A model generated the notes under the pieces. It was not told the origin of the DNA. It made no database searches and saw only the letters and a list, made by a program, of their open reading frames with translations. From Colius striatus (Eukaryota > Chordata > Aves > Coliiformes > Coliidae), in the NCBI RefSeq assembly GCF_028858725.1, contig NC_084790.1, positions 2,858,001-2,922,000 on the forward strand: a stretch of DNA of 64,000 nt, given 5' to 3'. The position numbers and the translations under genes were made by a program. This document shows positions 1 through 28,306 of this stretch, piece by piece; the stretch's first letter is position 1, and each line of letters opens with the position of its first letter.

Positions 1-3429
<3,429 letters not shown>

Positions 3430-4401
3430 CCATGTCAAGAACTCATCCTGGCGGCTGTAGAGTGTCTGCATTTCATTGGAGAACGTCAAATCGAGACGTC
3501 TCTTGATACTAACCAGGACAAACTGTTTACAATACCAAAAATCCACAAGACACTTTATTTAAAATACCGTTATCACAAGTAGTATATAGAAAAGCAATAT
3601 GTAAAGTTATCTCACTGAGCTGAACAGAATAAAAATCAGCTGTTAAATATACGCTAAACTGGTGTTTTGGGGCGTTTGTAGTTTGGGAGCTTGGCAACAG
3701 CCGTGTGTTTGACACAACTCTGTTACAACTTAACACACAGCTTAGAAAAGCAAAACGTTACAGGGAATAAGATGAAAGGACCTGTGGAAGTTCTACTTCG
3801 TCCTTAAAAGGGCAAATAAAGTTGGAAATAAATCATTATCAGCACTTCTTTGTCCCAGTGAGAGAGGCTGGATGGTGCTGACGATGCTGTTAGCTGTGAC
3901 AGTGCCGTTTTTAACAGCTGTTTGTGCACAGAGGTGCACTGAGTAAATAATGCAACTCTTCTACACAATCGGTGCTTTCATGGAGCCAAGGCCCTGCCCA
4001 GGGTAAGCAGCTCTTGGTGCTCACATCCTGACACCAGCAGCCTGGTCAGCGGGTCCACAACAGCCTCAGTTCCAGAACTGGGGGGATTTTTCTGACCTTT
4101 TCACCACGCTGGTCAGCTAGCTGGCTGGCACAAAGTAAAAGCAAACAAGCTCTGAGCACTGGCAAAGAGGGGACACAGCAACAAGGGGCCTGGCTGCAGC
4201 AGGCTGTCTGAGCCAAGGCTTAATTGTTGAAAAAGCAGCATGTAGAGGAAGAAACTCCAGCCCCGTTTGCAGTGACTGGGCCTGGAAGCTGCTCCTTGCA
4301 ACACCAAGCAGTGTAACTGCATATATTAATGCCTTTTCAAAACAATGACTCTTCTTAGGGTTTTCTCTTCATAACTTAGAAGATGTAGCTCTTTGAATAA
4401 A
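3430..4401 (+). other. BECN1: BECN1 3' UTR with alternative poly(A) signals
   Basis: This region follows the BECN1 stop codon and has no other plausible reading frame. Three plus-strand AATAAA hexamers are visible, at 3628-3633, 3815-3820 and 4396-4401, so the mRNA could end near 3650, 3840 or 4420. On the opposite strand AATAAA is readable at 3554-3559 and could serve the convergent CNTD1 mRNA, in which case the two 3' UTRs would overlap. Which sites are used is inference. Confidence 0.6.
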
Positions 4402-4673
4402 GCTTTTGGTGCTGTAAGAGGTATTTGGAAAGGCTACCTCACCCTGGTGTGCCTCCCTCCACGGTGTTGATGCCTTGCCTGAAAGGAGGAACCTTTCTAA
4501 CCCACACCTGAAATGTTACACAACACCTGGTGTTCAACAGTAACTCCAAATGCTGTTTAGGGGCCCTGTGTTGTGTCACAGAAGATGGGACCATTATCAG
4601 CAGGCTAACTGCTGGCTGCTGGCTGCAGGAGATAATTGTGTTTGGGAGGCATAATCCTGTTCTCTGGAGCTGC

Positions 4674-7600
4674 TCAGCGCTGCTTGGGAGTGGTGCTGCC
4701 TATGATGTGTTTCAGTACTGCGTAAGAAAATTCGAAGGTACTTTGTGAAGTAATGCCAGTGATACAGTTTAAATGCTTCACAACCTTAAAAAGAAAAGAT
4801 ACAGATAAACAACTTGCAGTACCTCAGAGACCTTAGTTTACAGAGAGATTTCTTAACCCTCCCAGTCTGAAAGAGTAACTGCTCCACAGCTGCAGTGCAA
4901 CACCAGTTGAAGCCTCTCAGTGTGGTTATTTCATTTGGTGGGGACTTTGATTTGCTCACTCGCTTGTCTGGGGTTTGGGGTTTTTTTGTAGGTTTTTTTT
5001 TATTGCTCCTACTAAAGGAGTTAAATTAAAAAGCTGCTGTCTGCCAAGGGCTGTTTGTTACGGTATTCAGCAGCAGTGTGGGCAGAAAGTTGTCCCCTAT
5101 GATTGCTTCTGCACCTGGAATGAAAAAACATCTTGGAGAGAACGGGGGTTGTTCTGTTTATAAAGATGCTCAAGAGTGAGGAAACTCTCAGAACTGCCTG
5201 TGTACTCTTCTAATGCTCTTGCAGAAGTACACGTCCTACCTGCTAAACCCACTGAAAGGTGTCCCCTCCCTCATGCCACTCCAGCAGAGTACAGATAGTA
5301 CCTGTCTCCTTGCTGTGCTTGAATGTACAAACCACTTTCTGGTTTATATCACGTAGAGCTAACGTGTTCAGAGATGACTGTACCTCTTTCCAGTGCCCAG
5401 GGTCGAGTATGAACATGCTTGTGCTGATGATTCCAACAGCCAACAGCATGGAATCTTCCTTTACTGTCAAAAACTTTGCTCTGCAGAAGTAAAAGCATCT
5501 CCTGGTGTCAAACAATGCCAGCTTTACAATGCCAAAGCACCTGCTTCTGTAAGAGCTACACAGCGTGTGGACATGTCAGCTCATCCAGGCTTTCAGCCCA
5601 AATAACACCAGATACTGGCAGTGCTAAAACTGGGTTTTTAGGACTGAAGTTGAACACTGTCCTAACTTGTCCCTAAAACAAGTGTGGTGAAAGGCACTGC
5701 CTTGAACTGGCAAAAACAACAAAGAACACTGAAAAAAACATGCCCCCCAAAATGGTATAATGGGAATTAAATTCTCATATAGGGTTTTTTTTAGGGATTT
5801 AACTTCAAATACTGGCTTTGATCAATAGTCCTGTGAGCTACTTACACCTGCAGTTTGCTGGGTGTGGAATTTTCAACAGCAATCTTCAATAGAGTGTTGT
5901 AGATGGTATTTCTGGTGAGGTAGGAAAAGTCCAGTAGCTCCACACACATCTGGTATAAGGGTTTTGCAGGAAGCAGGCATCTGTTGTGTCCTAGTGCAGA
6001 GACCAAACACAAGCAGCTGTTTGCATTTTGAGACACTAAAGTGAATTAGAAGGAAGTGGTGGTCACACTGAGCGAGGGATGAGGACTTGTGGTGACAGCC
6101 ACCCTTTGTGTCCAAACATCACAGGCCTTCTCCTGCCACAGACTTTCCCAATCTCACTACAGTTTCCCTCATTCACAGAAGGGTTGGAAGGGACCTCAAA
6201 AGCTCATTCAGTGCAATGCCCCTGCCAGATAAGCACCACCTAGAGTAGGGCACACAGGAACTCATCCAGCTGCGTTGGAATGTCTCCAGAGAAGGAGACT
6301 CCACAGCCCATCTGGGCAGCCCCTGCCAGTGCTCCCTCACCTCAACAAGGAACAAATTCTGCCTTGTGTTGCTTTGGAACCTCTTCTGTTCCAGCGTGTC
6401 CCCATTGCCCCTTGTGCTGCCATTGGCCATCCCTGAGCACAGCCTGGCTCCAGCCTCCTCACACCCACCCTTCATGGATCTGTAACCATGAATGAGGTCA
6501 CCCCTCAGTCTCCTCCAAGCTGCAGAGCCCCAGCTCCCTCAGCCTTTCAGCACAAGGCAGATGCTCCACTCCCTTCAGCATCTCTGTGGCCCTGCACTCA
6601 ACTCTCTCCAGCAGCTCCCTGTCCTTCTGCAACTGAGGGGCCCAGCACTGGCCACAATCTTCCAGCTGCAGGCTCAGGAGGGCAGAGCAGAGGGGGAGCA
6701 GAAGCTCTCTGCACCTCCTGCCCACAGCCCTTCTCATCCAGCCCAGGCTGCCATTGGCCTTCTTGGCCACGTTGCTGGCTCCTGCTCATCCTGCTGCCCA
6801 CCAGCACCCCCAGGTTCCATTCCCCTGGGGAACATACTACTCTCTTTACCTGAAATTCAGGCAAAGAAAATGGTAAGTCATTGCTTTAATTTTAGTTTGG
6901 GGAGTTTTAAACTCTCAAATCTTTTACTGTCACAACTGTGTCCAACTACGTTAATCAGACTCTGCTAAGGGCAAAAGTCTCATCTGAAAAGTAGAGTCCT
7001 CAACAATCTGGAAAGCTCTCTGTGCCTTCCCAGCACGCAAAAACCTGTGACAAGAGACATTTTGGTGCAGGTCAGTAATAGCTCTATTATGCTTTAAAAA
7101 AAACCCAAACAATAAATCTTCCCACTTTCTATACTTCTATAAATACTTTTACCTAAGACTTCCAGAAGTAGCTCCACATAAGCTAAAGGAGTTGACACAT
7201 TGGTCTGGAATTGCAGAGTTTCTAAAACAGTGAGCTCTGACTCCAGCAGCTCCTGTTTAGTGTAGGAGTATTTCAAGGACTGCAGAAATTTTAAAGCTGT
7301 GTCACTGTTAACTCTCTGAAGCAGGGAAAACAAAACAAAACAAAACACACATTATCTTCTAGATAATAAAGCACTTGCTGAGAAGTAGTTTCTTCCTGCT
7401 CCCACGGATTGCAAGTTTTAGCACCTGCAGTGCTGTTAACTGAGCTGACTCACTTATCTTTTAGGCTGGCGTGAGAAATCCAGCTTAGAACTGACTTCCT
7501 AAAGTTTTCCTCTGCCCCACAAACTTTCCCTAGACACCTCCACAGCCACACAGTTTTTGACAACCATGAGCTGAGTTTTAATGTGGCCTGTACGTTTTTC

Positions 7601-9645
7601 CCCAGTACTGGGAACATTTCCTGACCGATCACTACTTGACGGGCGACAATCAACCTGCCCTAAACGGAAGGGATTTAGGTCTCCACTTGAATATCCTTTA
7701 CATTTCATTAGCATTAGAGTTATTCAAAGTCTGGTTTTGAAGGGAGATTGACTCAGTACACTGTTAATATAAGTGCTGCAAGAGAAGTTTTACCAGGCTT
7801 ACGTTGTAGTGTAAGGAGAGTTTGCTCGCAAGCTGAACACACGACACAAGCCTCAGGACAAACGTGTTGTAGATCTGGTCTTTCAGAGAGCTCCAGCTGC
7901 TCCCTTGTCTTGGTTCACAACTTTTAGCCTTGTCTCTGGATGACTTATACATTTGTTCTACTTGTTTGATCATAAACCTAAAAAACCCACAATGGCTCAG
8001 AAGACAGTTCTCTTTTGCTAAATGAAAGTGAAGGAGAGGGACTCTGTGTGTACTCAGAATGTAAGGACAGCCGTAAGTTTGAATTAAATGAGCAAAGAGA
8101 CAAAGCCCTAAACATGCAAAAAACATTACACATTGTTTGAATCACAGAATCATTTTGGTTGGAAAAGCTTGTGGAGTCCCAGCCCTGCCCTCACCCTGCC
8201 CAGCCCACCACTAACCCACAGCCCTCAGCTCCACAGCTTTGGGATCCCTCCAGGGCTGGGCACTCCCCCACCTCCCTGGGCAGCCTGGCAAGGGGCTGAC
8301 AACCCTCTCAGGGAAACAGTTCTGCCTCAGCTCCAACCTCAACCTCCCCTGGGGCAACTTGAGCCCATTTCCGCTCATCCTGTCACCTGTTACTTCGGAC
8401 TAGAGACCGACCCCCCACCTCACTCCAGCCTCCTGCCAGGGAGTGTCCGAGAGTGCTCCTGTCTCCCCTCAGGCTCCTCGTCTCCAGGCTCAACACCCCC
8501 ATTCCCTCAGCCCTTCCCCAGCACCATTGTGCTCCAGCCCCTTCCCCAGTTCCACTGCCTGGCTCTGGCCACGCTGCAGCTCCTCACTGTCCCTGTGGCA
8601 GTGAGTGAGGCGCCCAGCACACAGCCCTCAAGCTGCGGCCTCCCCAGGGCCCAGCACAGGGGGACAATCCCTGTCCTGCTCCTGCTGCCACACTATTTCT
8701 GACACAAGCCAGGATCTCATTGCTCAGTGGTATCACGTTTGCACAGCATAACAAAATGAGAGATAAAAAACGCACTGAGAATTTGGACTGTTTATTACCT
8801 TTCAAATAACTCCACTGCCTGGTACTTTGACGACTGATCCAAGTGCCACTTCTCAGACAAAAGGAATATAAATTCTGGGAGAAAAAAGAAATTGCAGCAG
8901 TGACTCACTCCCACCCAGCTCAGTCACACAGATGCCAATCATCTCAGCACCAGAGAATCACTGAACCTCAGAATCTTAAAGGCTGGAAGTGACCTCGAAA
9001 GCTCACCCAGTGCAACCCCCCTGCCAGGGCAGGACCACATAGAGTAGGGCACACAGGTACTCATCCAGCTGGGGTTGAATGTCTCCAGAGAAAGAGACTC
9101 CACAGCCCATCTGGGCAGCCCATTCCAGTGCTCCCTCACTTCAACAGGGAACAAATCCTGCCTTGTGTTGCTTTGGAACCTCTTCTGTTGCAGCTTGTCC
9201 CCATTGCCCCTTGTGCTGTCACTGCCCATCCCTGAGCACAGCCTGGCTCCAGCCTCCTCACACCCACCCTTGATGCATTTGGAACATGAATGAGCTCACC
9301 CCTCAGGCTCCTCTTCTCCCAGCTGCAGAGCCCCAGCTCCCTCAGCCTTTCAGCACAAGGCAGATGCTCCACTCCCTTCAGCATCTCTGTGGCCCTGCAC
9401 TCAACTCTCTCCAGCAGCTCCCTGTCCTTCTGCAACTGAGGGGCCCAGCACTGCACAAGATATCCCACAAGAGTCTCACCCACTATCTCTGTCTCTTTGA
9501 AGCACCCCGCATGCTCCGACAGCTCGCTCAGGTAGTGCTCATTTTCCGTGGCCAAATCAATCAGCGTGTCCTCAATAACCTCAGGCGCGACCACACCAAA
9601 GGCTGGGCCCGGATCGCAGCCCCCGGACGGCTCCCATGACGCCAT
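4674..9645 (-). CDS. CNTD1: Cyclin N-terminal domain-containing protein 1
   Basis: CNTD1 is a cyclin-like protein needed, in mouse, for turning meiotic recombination intermediates into crossovers (clearance of excess MSH4-MSH5/HEI10 sites). Seven coding exons on the minus strand: 9645-9480, 8874-8799, 7977-7803, 7315-7153, 5990-5846, 5480-5384, 4784-4674. Total 933 nt, 310 aa (human 330), with every phase consistent. Recognisable blocks: [24 protein letters not shown] (cyclin-box core), [43 protein letters not shown], and a last exon reading [11 protein letters not shown] and FEFSYAVL that mirrors the mammalian C-terminus. The last exon is too short to stand out as an ORF. Exon 5 uses a GTAAGT donor at 5845, which sets the frame of exon 6. 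The start is the first ATG in frame with the conserved ELSEHAG helix. Introns carry three CR1 copies. Head-to-head with COA3, 409 bp apart. Confidence 0.95.
6173..6840 (-). mobile_element. CR1 LINE 3' fragment (CNTD1 intron 4)
   Basis: A 5'-truncated CR1 pointing left, sense to CNTD1. Read on the minus strand it encodes relics of the ORF2 C-terminus ([31 protein letters not shown]) followed by the 3' tail. The 3' end at the left border is the family's GTCCCTTCCAACCC motif. Confidence 0.88.
8143..8720 (-). mobile_element. CR1 LINE 3' fragment (CNTD1 intron 2)
   Basis: The left border is the reverse-complemented CR1 3' end (CACAGAATCATTTTGGTTGG). The element points left, sense to CNTD1. It belongs to the same subgroup as the copies near 2.1, 12.1, 46.8, 51.6 and 55.7 kb, sharing the GCCCAGCACAGGGGACAAT-type segment. 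Confidence 0.88.
8943..9456 (-). mobile_element. CR1 LINE 3' fragment beside CNTD1 exon 1
   Basis: A CR1 pointing left, sense to CNTD1, in intron 1. Its truncated 5' border lies only about 22 bp from the exon 1 splice donor (9479-9478). It retains the same ORF2 relic ([14 protein letters not shown]) as the copy at 6.2-6.8 kb and is clearly related to it. Confidence 0.88.
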
Positions 9646-10054
9646 TCGCCGCTCCTCAGCAGCCTCAGGACTGCAATCACCTCAAAGGCGGGAAAGGGCC
9701 CTGAGTGACTCTGCCGGGGCCGTGCTGGGGTCTCGGCACCCGAGAGGTGCCTCGGGCCCGCCGCAGCCCCCGCCTGGCGATGAGGCGCTGCCGGGGCCGC
9801 GTCCGCCCGCCCTCACGCCCGGGGGTCGCCTCGCCTTGCCTCAGCGCCTGCCCGGCCGCCACCGCGCTCCCCAGCCAATCAGAGCGCGCTCCCAGCCGCG
9901 CGCCCGCGCCTCAGCCAATCACTCGACGCCCCTCTCCCACCGCCGCCTCCCGCGCCTCCCTCCGATTGGTCAAGTCCCCCCCCCTCCAACCGCTCTGGGC
10001 GTGACGTCAGCGCGCTGTGCGCGGAGGACGGCAGCGGCGGCGTGGGGGGGCAAG
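9646..10054. promoter_or_regulatory. Bidirectional CpG-island promoter of CNTD1 and COA3
   Basis: A 409-bp stretch between the divergent start codons of CNTD1 (-) and COA3 (+), very rich in CpG. It holds three CCAAT boxes (CCAAT at 9875-9879 and 9915-9919; the reverse ATTGG at 9965-9969), spaced about 40 and 50 bp, and a perfect palindromic cAMP-response element TGACGTCA at 10002-10009. No TATA box is seen. Evenly spaced CCAAT boxes next to a CRE are a known NF-Y plus CREB/ATF arrangement. Which gene they drive is inference, but their position favours COA3. Confidence 0.75.
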
Positions 10055-10459
10055 ATGGCGGCGGCGCCGCGGGAGCCGGGCGGAGAAGCGGCGTTCGCGA
10101 AGCGCATCGACCCGGCGCGGGAGCCGGGGCTCAGCCCCCAGCAGCGGCTGCTCATGGCGCAGGTGGAGAGCGCCCAGCGCCGGCGCGCTCTGCAGCGGCG
10201 GCTCCGCAGCCGCAACGTGCTGCTGGCGCTCGGCATCGGCGCCGTGACGCTCGGCATCTGTATCCTGCGGGGACGGGACGGGGCGGGCGCGGGGCCGGGG
10301 GCGGAGGGGGCCGAACCCGTTGTTGTCCTTAACGCCCCCGCTTCAGACGGCTACACCTTCTACTCGGTGTCGCAGGAACGGTTCCTGGACGAGCTGGAGC
10401 AGGAGGCGGAGGCGGCGCGGGGCCGGGCGCAGGCGCGGGCGCAGAGCGCGGCGAGCTGA
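10055..10459 (+). CDS. COA3: Cytochrome c oxidase assembly factor 3
   Basis: COA3 (CCDC56/MITRAC12) is a small inner-mitochondrial-membrane protein that stabilises newly made COX1 during cytochrome c oxidase assembly. Two exons, 10055-10259 and 10347-10459, joined at ATCT|ACGGC, give 105 aa (human 106). The conserved FAKRIDP block is at residues 14-20, a basic region precedes one membrane span (about 54-70, [18 protein letters not shown]), and the highly conserved [16 protein letters not shown] follows, with an Ala/Arg-rich end. The intron is 87 bp, stop-free and a multiple of three, so its retention would keep the frame. The family's continuous IYGYTF shows that splicing is the normal form. 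The ATG sits in AAGATGG, a good context. Confidence 0.96.
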   Translation: MAAAPREPGGEAAFAKRIDPAREPGLSPQQRLLMAQVESAQRRRALQRRLRSRNVLLALGIGAVTLGICILRGRDGAGAGPGAEGAEPVVVLNAPASDGYTFYSVSQERFLDELEQEAEAARGRAQARAQSAAS

Positions 10460-10720
10460 GCGCGGAGGGCCCGGCCCGGCCCCGGGGAACCCCGCGAGCG
10501 AGCTGCAGCCCCCGCGGGCGAAGGACGGGCCTCCGGCAGAAGGGGATCGCCGGGCCCTGAGCCACTCCTGGGGAGCTACGGGCCAGCGCGGCTGCTCGGC
10601 GTGACCCAGGGGAGTGCTCGGGGAGGCTCGGGGAGGCCGGCAGGGCGTCCTTACCCCGCGGGCAGCCGCCCTCCTCCTGCGGAACGGGCAGGACTCTGGC
10701 AGGGAACTGCCACTTCCCAC

Positions 10721-10726
10721 AATAAA
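10721..10726 (+). terminator. COA3: COA3 poly(A) signal
   Basis: AATAAA 262 bp after the COA3 stop codon, followed by TGCTGTGACTGG and a GT-rich stretch (GTGTCGGCTCCTGTTGTT). It is the only canonical hexamer between COA3 and the convergent WNK4 3' end. Confidence 0.8.
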
Positions 10727-10929
10727 TGCTGTGACTGGAGACCGTGTCGGCTCCTGTTGTTAAAGCGGCTGCTGGCCAGAGTCCAGCTCGGGATCTCTCT
10801 CAGCGCCTGCTCAGGTGGCTGCTGAGAGGGGGCAATTCTCCGTTTTCCTCCTCGCCACTTTGCTCAGTTTGTGCCTTTATCACGAGCCAGCAGCAGGGAC
10901 AGTGTCCCCAGGTCAGGTTGGACAGACAC

Positions 10930-11573
10930 ACACAGACTCGATTTATATTTGATTTGCTTTTATGAAAACATTTCCCAGACCTCAGTGGGTAGCAAAGTGC
11001 AGCCGCTGCCATCCCAGGGGCCCCTGATGGTTCTTCCCACTGCACAGAACCAGATGACAGTGGCAGTGAGCAGGGCAGTCCTGGGGCAACGGGCTTGGGC
11101 CCTCATATTGATCCCCAACCCCAGGGCAGAGCTGGAAGGCAGCGTGATGTGGTGGCAGAGCTGGGGATGGGTGGATGTGTGGTGCAGGTGCAGGACAGGG
11201 TGTCAGCTTGGAGTAACCCCGTGAAGGACGGTGGCAGCCTGCCCTCGTCCCAGCTTGAGCAAAGGGGCTGGAAACAGAGGGAGGAGGCACAAGGAGGGAG
11301 GAGGTGAGGGGATAAGGATGGGACAGGCCTGCCCTCCCTCTGATACAGAGGCAACAGGTATCCTGCTGCAGGTGGGTGGCTAAGGGCCACAGAGTCAGGC
11401 TCCCCAGCTGCCCTGGGGAGCCAAGGCAAGAGGTCAGGCTCCCTAGGGTGGGTGGGCAGGGGCTGCCCCTGGGCCAGGCCCTGTCCTCACGGGAGGTGCA
11501 GGGGCTCTCGCCTGTCCCAGGGGCAGCAGGCACTTGGTTGAGGTAGTTCACGAGGTCACTCCTGGCCAGCCAG
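10930..11573 (-). other. WNK4: WNK4 3' UTR (extent approximate)
   Basis: After the TAG that opens the last WNK4 exon, about 640 bp of plus-strand-frame-free, GC-rich sequence leads toward COA3's 3' end. No canonical AATAAA is read on the minus strand; the A/T-rich segment near 10935-10965 (minus strand AAATATAAATCG) is the most likely processing region. WNK4 and COA3 are convergent with only about 200 bp between their probable ends. Confidence 0.45.
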
Positions 11574-25030
<13,457 letters not shown>

Positions 25031-28000
25031 CGGCTCAGCGCGGTCCGAGGCTGCCGCAGCCGGTGCCGCCCCGGCCCCCCAGCCAGGACCGACCGCCGAG
25101 CCCCGGCGCGTGCACCAGCCCCGCCGCGCCGCGGCCCCGCCTGGCGGCACCTCCCCCGCCCCGCCCGGGACCGCCCCCGCGCCGCCGCCGCCGCCCCCCG
25201 CCCCCCGCCCGCGCCGCGCCGCCGGCCCCGCGCCCGCCACGGCTCCGGGCAGCGGCCCCGCCGCCGGGACGAGCGCCCGGCGCTGCGGCAGCGCGCTCGG
25301 GCTCCCCGCGCCCCGGCCCGGTTCGGCCCGCGGGGACGGTGGGTTGTCCCCGCCCCTCCAGCCCCGTCCCCCCTGCTCGGCCGGGCTGGGAGACGCTGCA
25401 CGGCTCCGGCCCGGAGCTGCCGCGGGGCTGAGGCGGGGGGCTGCGAGCCACCCCCTCCCCTCGGGGCAGCCGCTTCGTGCCCCCGGCGAGGCTCTGGGCT
25501 CAGGAGCCGGAGCCCTAGGAGCGGTAGCACAGCCCGAGTCGAGCTGTAGAAAAGGTCCCGGTGTAAACATTTCCCAGGAGCCGGGTCGGGGTTGGAGAGC
25601 AGCGTGTCCAGAAGCCCCGTCCCGCTCCCCGGCTGCGGATCAGCCCCTGCGCTGCCTGCGCTGCCTGCGCTGTCCTGGGCAGCTGTTCCCCTCTGAGTTT
25701 ACTGCAGTCCGAAATCCTCAAATTAGGGTCATGCAAATAGGAAGATACAAACATGTGTGTCAGCCCTGTGCAAGCCAGAAAGCCGAACAAGAGCTTGTTG
25801 TCTCTCCAGGTTAAACCAAGAGGTTGCTCTACCCGGTGAGGCTGTTTACACAAAACACAAAGCAACTGAGGCTGACACTAATTTCTTTTCCCTAAGGTCA
25901 GATTGTTTCTACTTAACGATACCGGAAACGTTTAAATAAGAGGATGGACACTGGAGAGAAGCCACATACTCCTCAACCCTAAACCATGCACACGTGGGGG
26001 GACACTGGATGATTCGGGGCTGCTGGCCCCACACCAGGCTGCAGGCCACGTCTGCACAGCTGCAGCCCCGCAGATCCCCTGTCCACTGGGAGGAGGAGGG
26101 AAAGGTGTTGAATGAAATGTTGTTCCTACAGAAGCCCTGGCTGGGCTGAGTGTCCCAGCGCTGATCTCCCATCTGGGGCAGGCTCTGCTCCCTCGTGTGA
26201 CCCCTCTCGTCCAGCCCTGCTCTCCAGCTCGCCAGAGGAGTCAGGTGCCATCAACCCAGGGAGAGGTCTGACCAAGGTCTCCTTGCTGAAGGAAGGGAAT
26301 GGTGAGTAGGGAACAGTGACCACATCCTCACTCAGCCCTGTGCTACCTGCAGCACGCGTGGGGCACAGTCCTGGAGGGACAGCCACCACCAGCTGAAAGC
26401 CACGTGCTCAGTGGTGGCCCCCACGCAGGGCTCTGCTGCCCGCAGGAGAGGTGGCCCCTTGACCACACAGCCACGGCTGCCACAGACAAAAGCCTGGGGC
26501 GGATGGGCTGTGGGGTGCAGTGCTTGCATTGGCCTTGGTGTAAGATACCACACAGGCCTGTCTCAGCTCTGCCAAACAAGGTGCTTTGTTCAGATGAACC
26601 CTGTCCCAGACCAGCCCAGGACCTGCCCTCTTCCCACCCGATCCATGGCCAGAAAGAGGGGCACTCCTGGTCCCCTCAGGGCTGTCTCGGATGCTGCATC
26701 TCCCAGGCTTTCCTGCCCCTATCGAACTGTGTCCTTGAGCCCCTCACAGGCTGCACATGGCAAGGAGATGGGTGATCTCTGTCCCAGCCCAGGAGAGCAG
26801 GAAGAGGTGTGCTGAGCTGTCCCTAAGGCCCCTTCAGCCTCTGCCTCTCCCCCAGAGCCCGTCACAAGGCACAAAGCTGCAGCTTTTACTCGTGTAACAT
26901 AGATCAGCTTTAAAGCTCTCTCTCCTTAAAGAGCAATTGTTTTCACTTTTACCCTGTCCTGACTACAGCTTCCAGCAGAGGTGGAGATTCCAGTCCTCGG
27001 CCTGCACCACAGGAGCACAGCATGGAGCAGGGCGGTCCCGGCCCATCCGCGATGGGGGTCCAAGGACAGCCAACCCCGAGCCGGGCAGGCGGAACGAGCC
27101 CACAGAGCTCTGAGCAGCTGCACGGCCTCCAGACAGAGCCATCCAAAACGCTGCCCAAACCCCTGCCCTCTGGCCATCTTCCCCCCAGGAGTCCCGTGCT
27201 GCCCAGATACAGGGATAGGGCCCCGGCTGGCAGGGAGCCCCAGCCCTTCAAAAGCGACACAGAGCCCGGCAGGGACCTCAACTCGGTCCCTGGTAGGCTC
27301 ATGTCCCCATATCAAGTGTTTTCATTGTGAAACGAGATGCCTTGGAAGATCCCAGAGGAGCAGAGGACCGTCCCGAGCCCAGTGAGGCCCCTGCAGTCAG
27401 GAGAGGGGATTAGGGGTGAAGTTTGCTCCCACTGCTGCCCTCTCACGCCGCCTCCCCCCATCCCACCCCACCAGCTGGGCAGGGTGGGAGGCAGCTCGGG
27501 CGCATCCCCCGCTGACTTGGCCCAGGGCATCAAGTTGGCGTCAGCTTGGCCCGAAATCAGCAGGTTCCTGCTCCGCAGTCAGCTGCCCGCTGCAGGGCTC
27601 CGACGGTGCCCGCGGCTCCTCGGCGTTATCAGGGTGACATTTATGGGCCGCGGGTGCCAGCGCCAGCCCTCTGCTTTGAGGCACCGCTGCAATCAGGCAA
27701 CGTAACCCATTTCTCTCTCAGTGTTTGGCTGCCAGGAAGAGAACAGGGGACTGTGTAATCGCTCTCCTCAGGATTAGATCATGAATCAAAGCCTTGCTCA
27801 GCTCCTTGCTCCAGCAAGCCCTGCCAGGAATTGTCTGTTCTGATCCCAGAGCTCAGGACGGGATCGCAGAGGGGCCAAGATGGGGCCAAAGGCAGGACTC
27901 GCTGTGGGTGGGGGATGTGCAGCTCAGGCTGCGAGCCACAGGGTGCCTGTCCCGGGCAGGGAAGAGCTCTGCAGCAACCCGGGGCTTGTCTCATGGTTGG

Positions 28001-28121
28001 CTTCAGCAGACGGTGCCCATAGGAGGTCTCAGCCTCCTCCTGCCATGCCACTCCTTGCCTCAATGTGTGAGTTCAGGGAGGAGGTGTCACACAAACCTCA
28101 GCTGTGGCTTTAACCCCAGGC

Positions 28122-28306
28122 AGATAACCTGTGAGGATTTCCTTAGCTCAGAGTTAGCCTGCCTGCAAGTTTATCCCAACATATAAATTTATCAAACTGA
28201 CACAACTCTTGCTCCTAACTAGTTGCTTTAAATAAAAACCCTCTTGGCACTTTTCTTTCCCTGACCAGCGGGATCCGAGTGTGAATGGCCTGATAGCACC
28301 TTATCT
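28122..28306. promoter_or_regulatory. GATA-motif cluster, candidate enhancer
   Basis: Four WGATAR matches within 185 bp: AGATAA (28122-28127), TTATCA (28189-28194), TGATAG (28291-28296) and TTATCT (28301-28306). They lie in a locally A/T-rich, repeat-free block between WNK4 and VPS25. Enhancer activity is inference. Confidence 0.3.

Noticed and set aside
5243-5383. Extension of CNTD1 exon 6 to a stop at 5243
   Set aside because: The frame runs on past GHWKE, but a GT donor there and a separate exon at 4784-4674 restore the conserved family C-terminus ([19 protein letters not shown]) in phase.
6598-6864. Short minus-strand frames resembling reverse-transcriptase C-termini
   Set aside because: They are relics of CR1 ORF2 in 5'-truncated copies, not host genes.
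9548-10054. N-terminal extension of COA3 into an upstream open frame
   Set aside because: The open frame covers CNTD1 exon 1 antisense and the promoter; the family start and the good Kozak context place the ATG at 10055.
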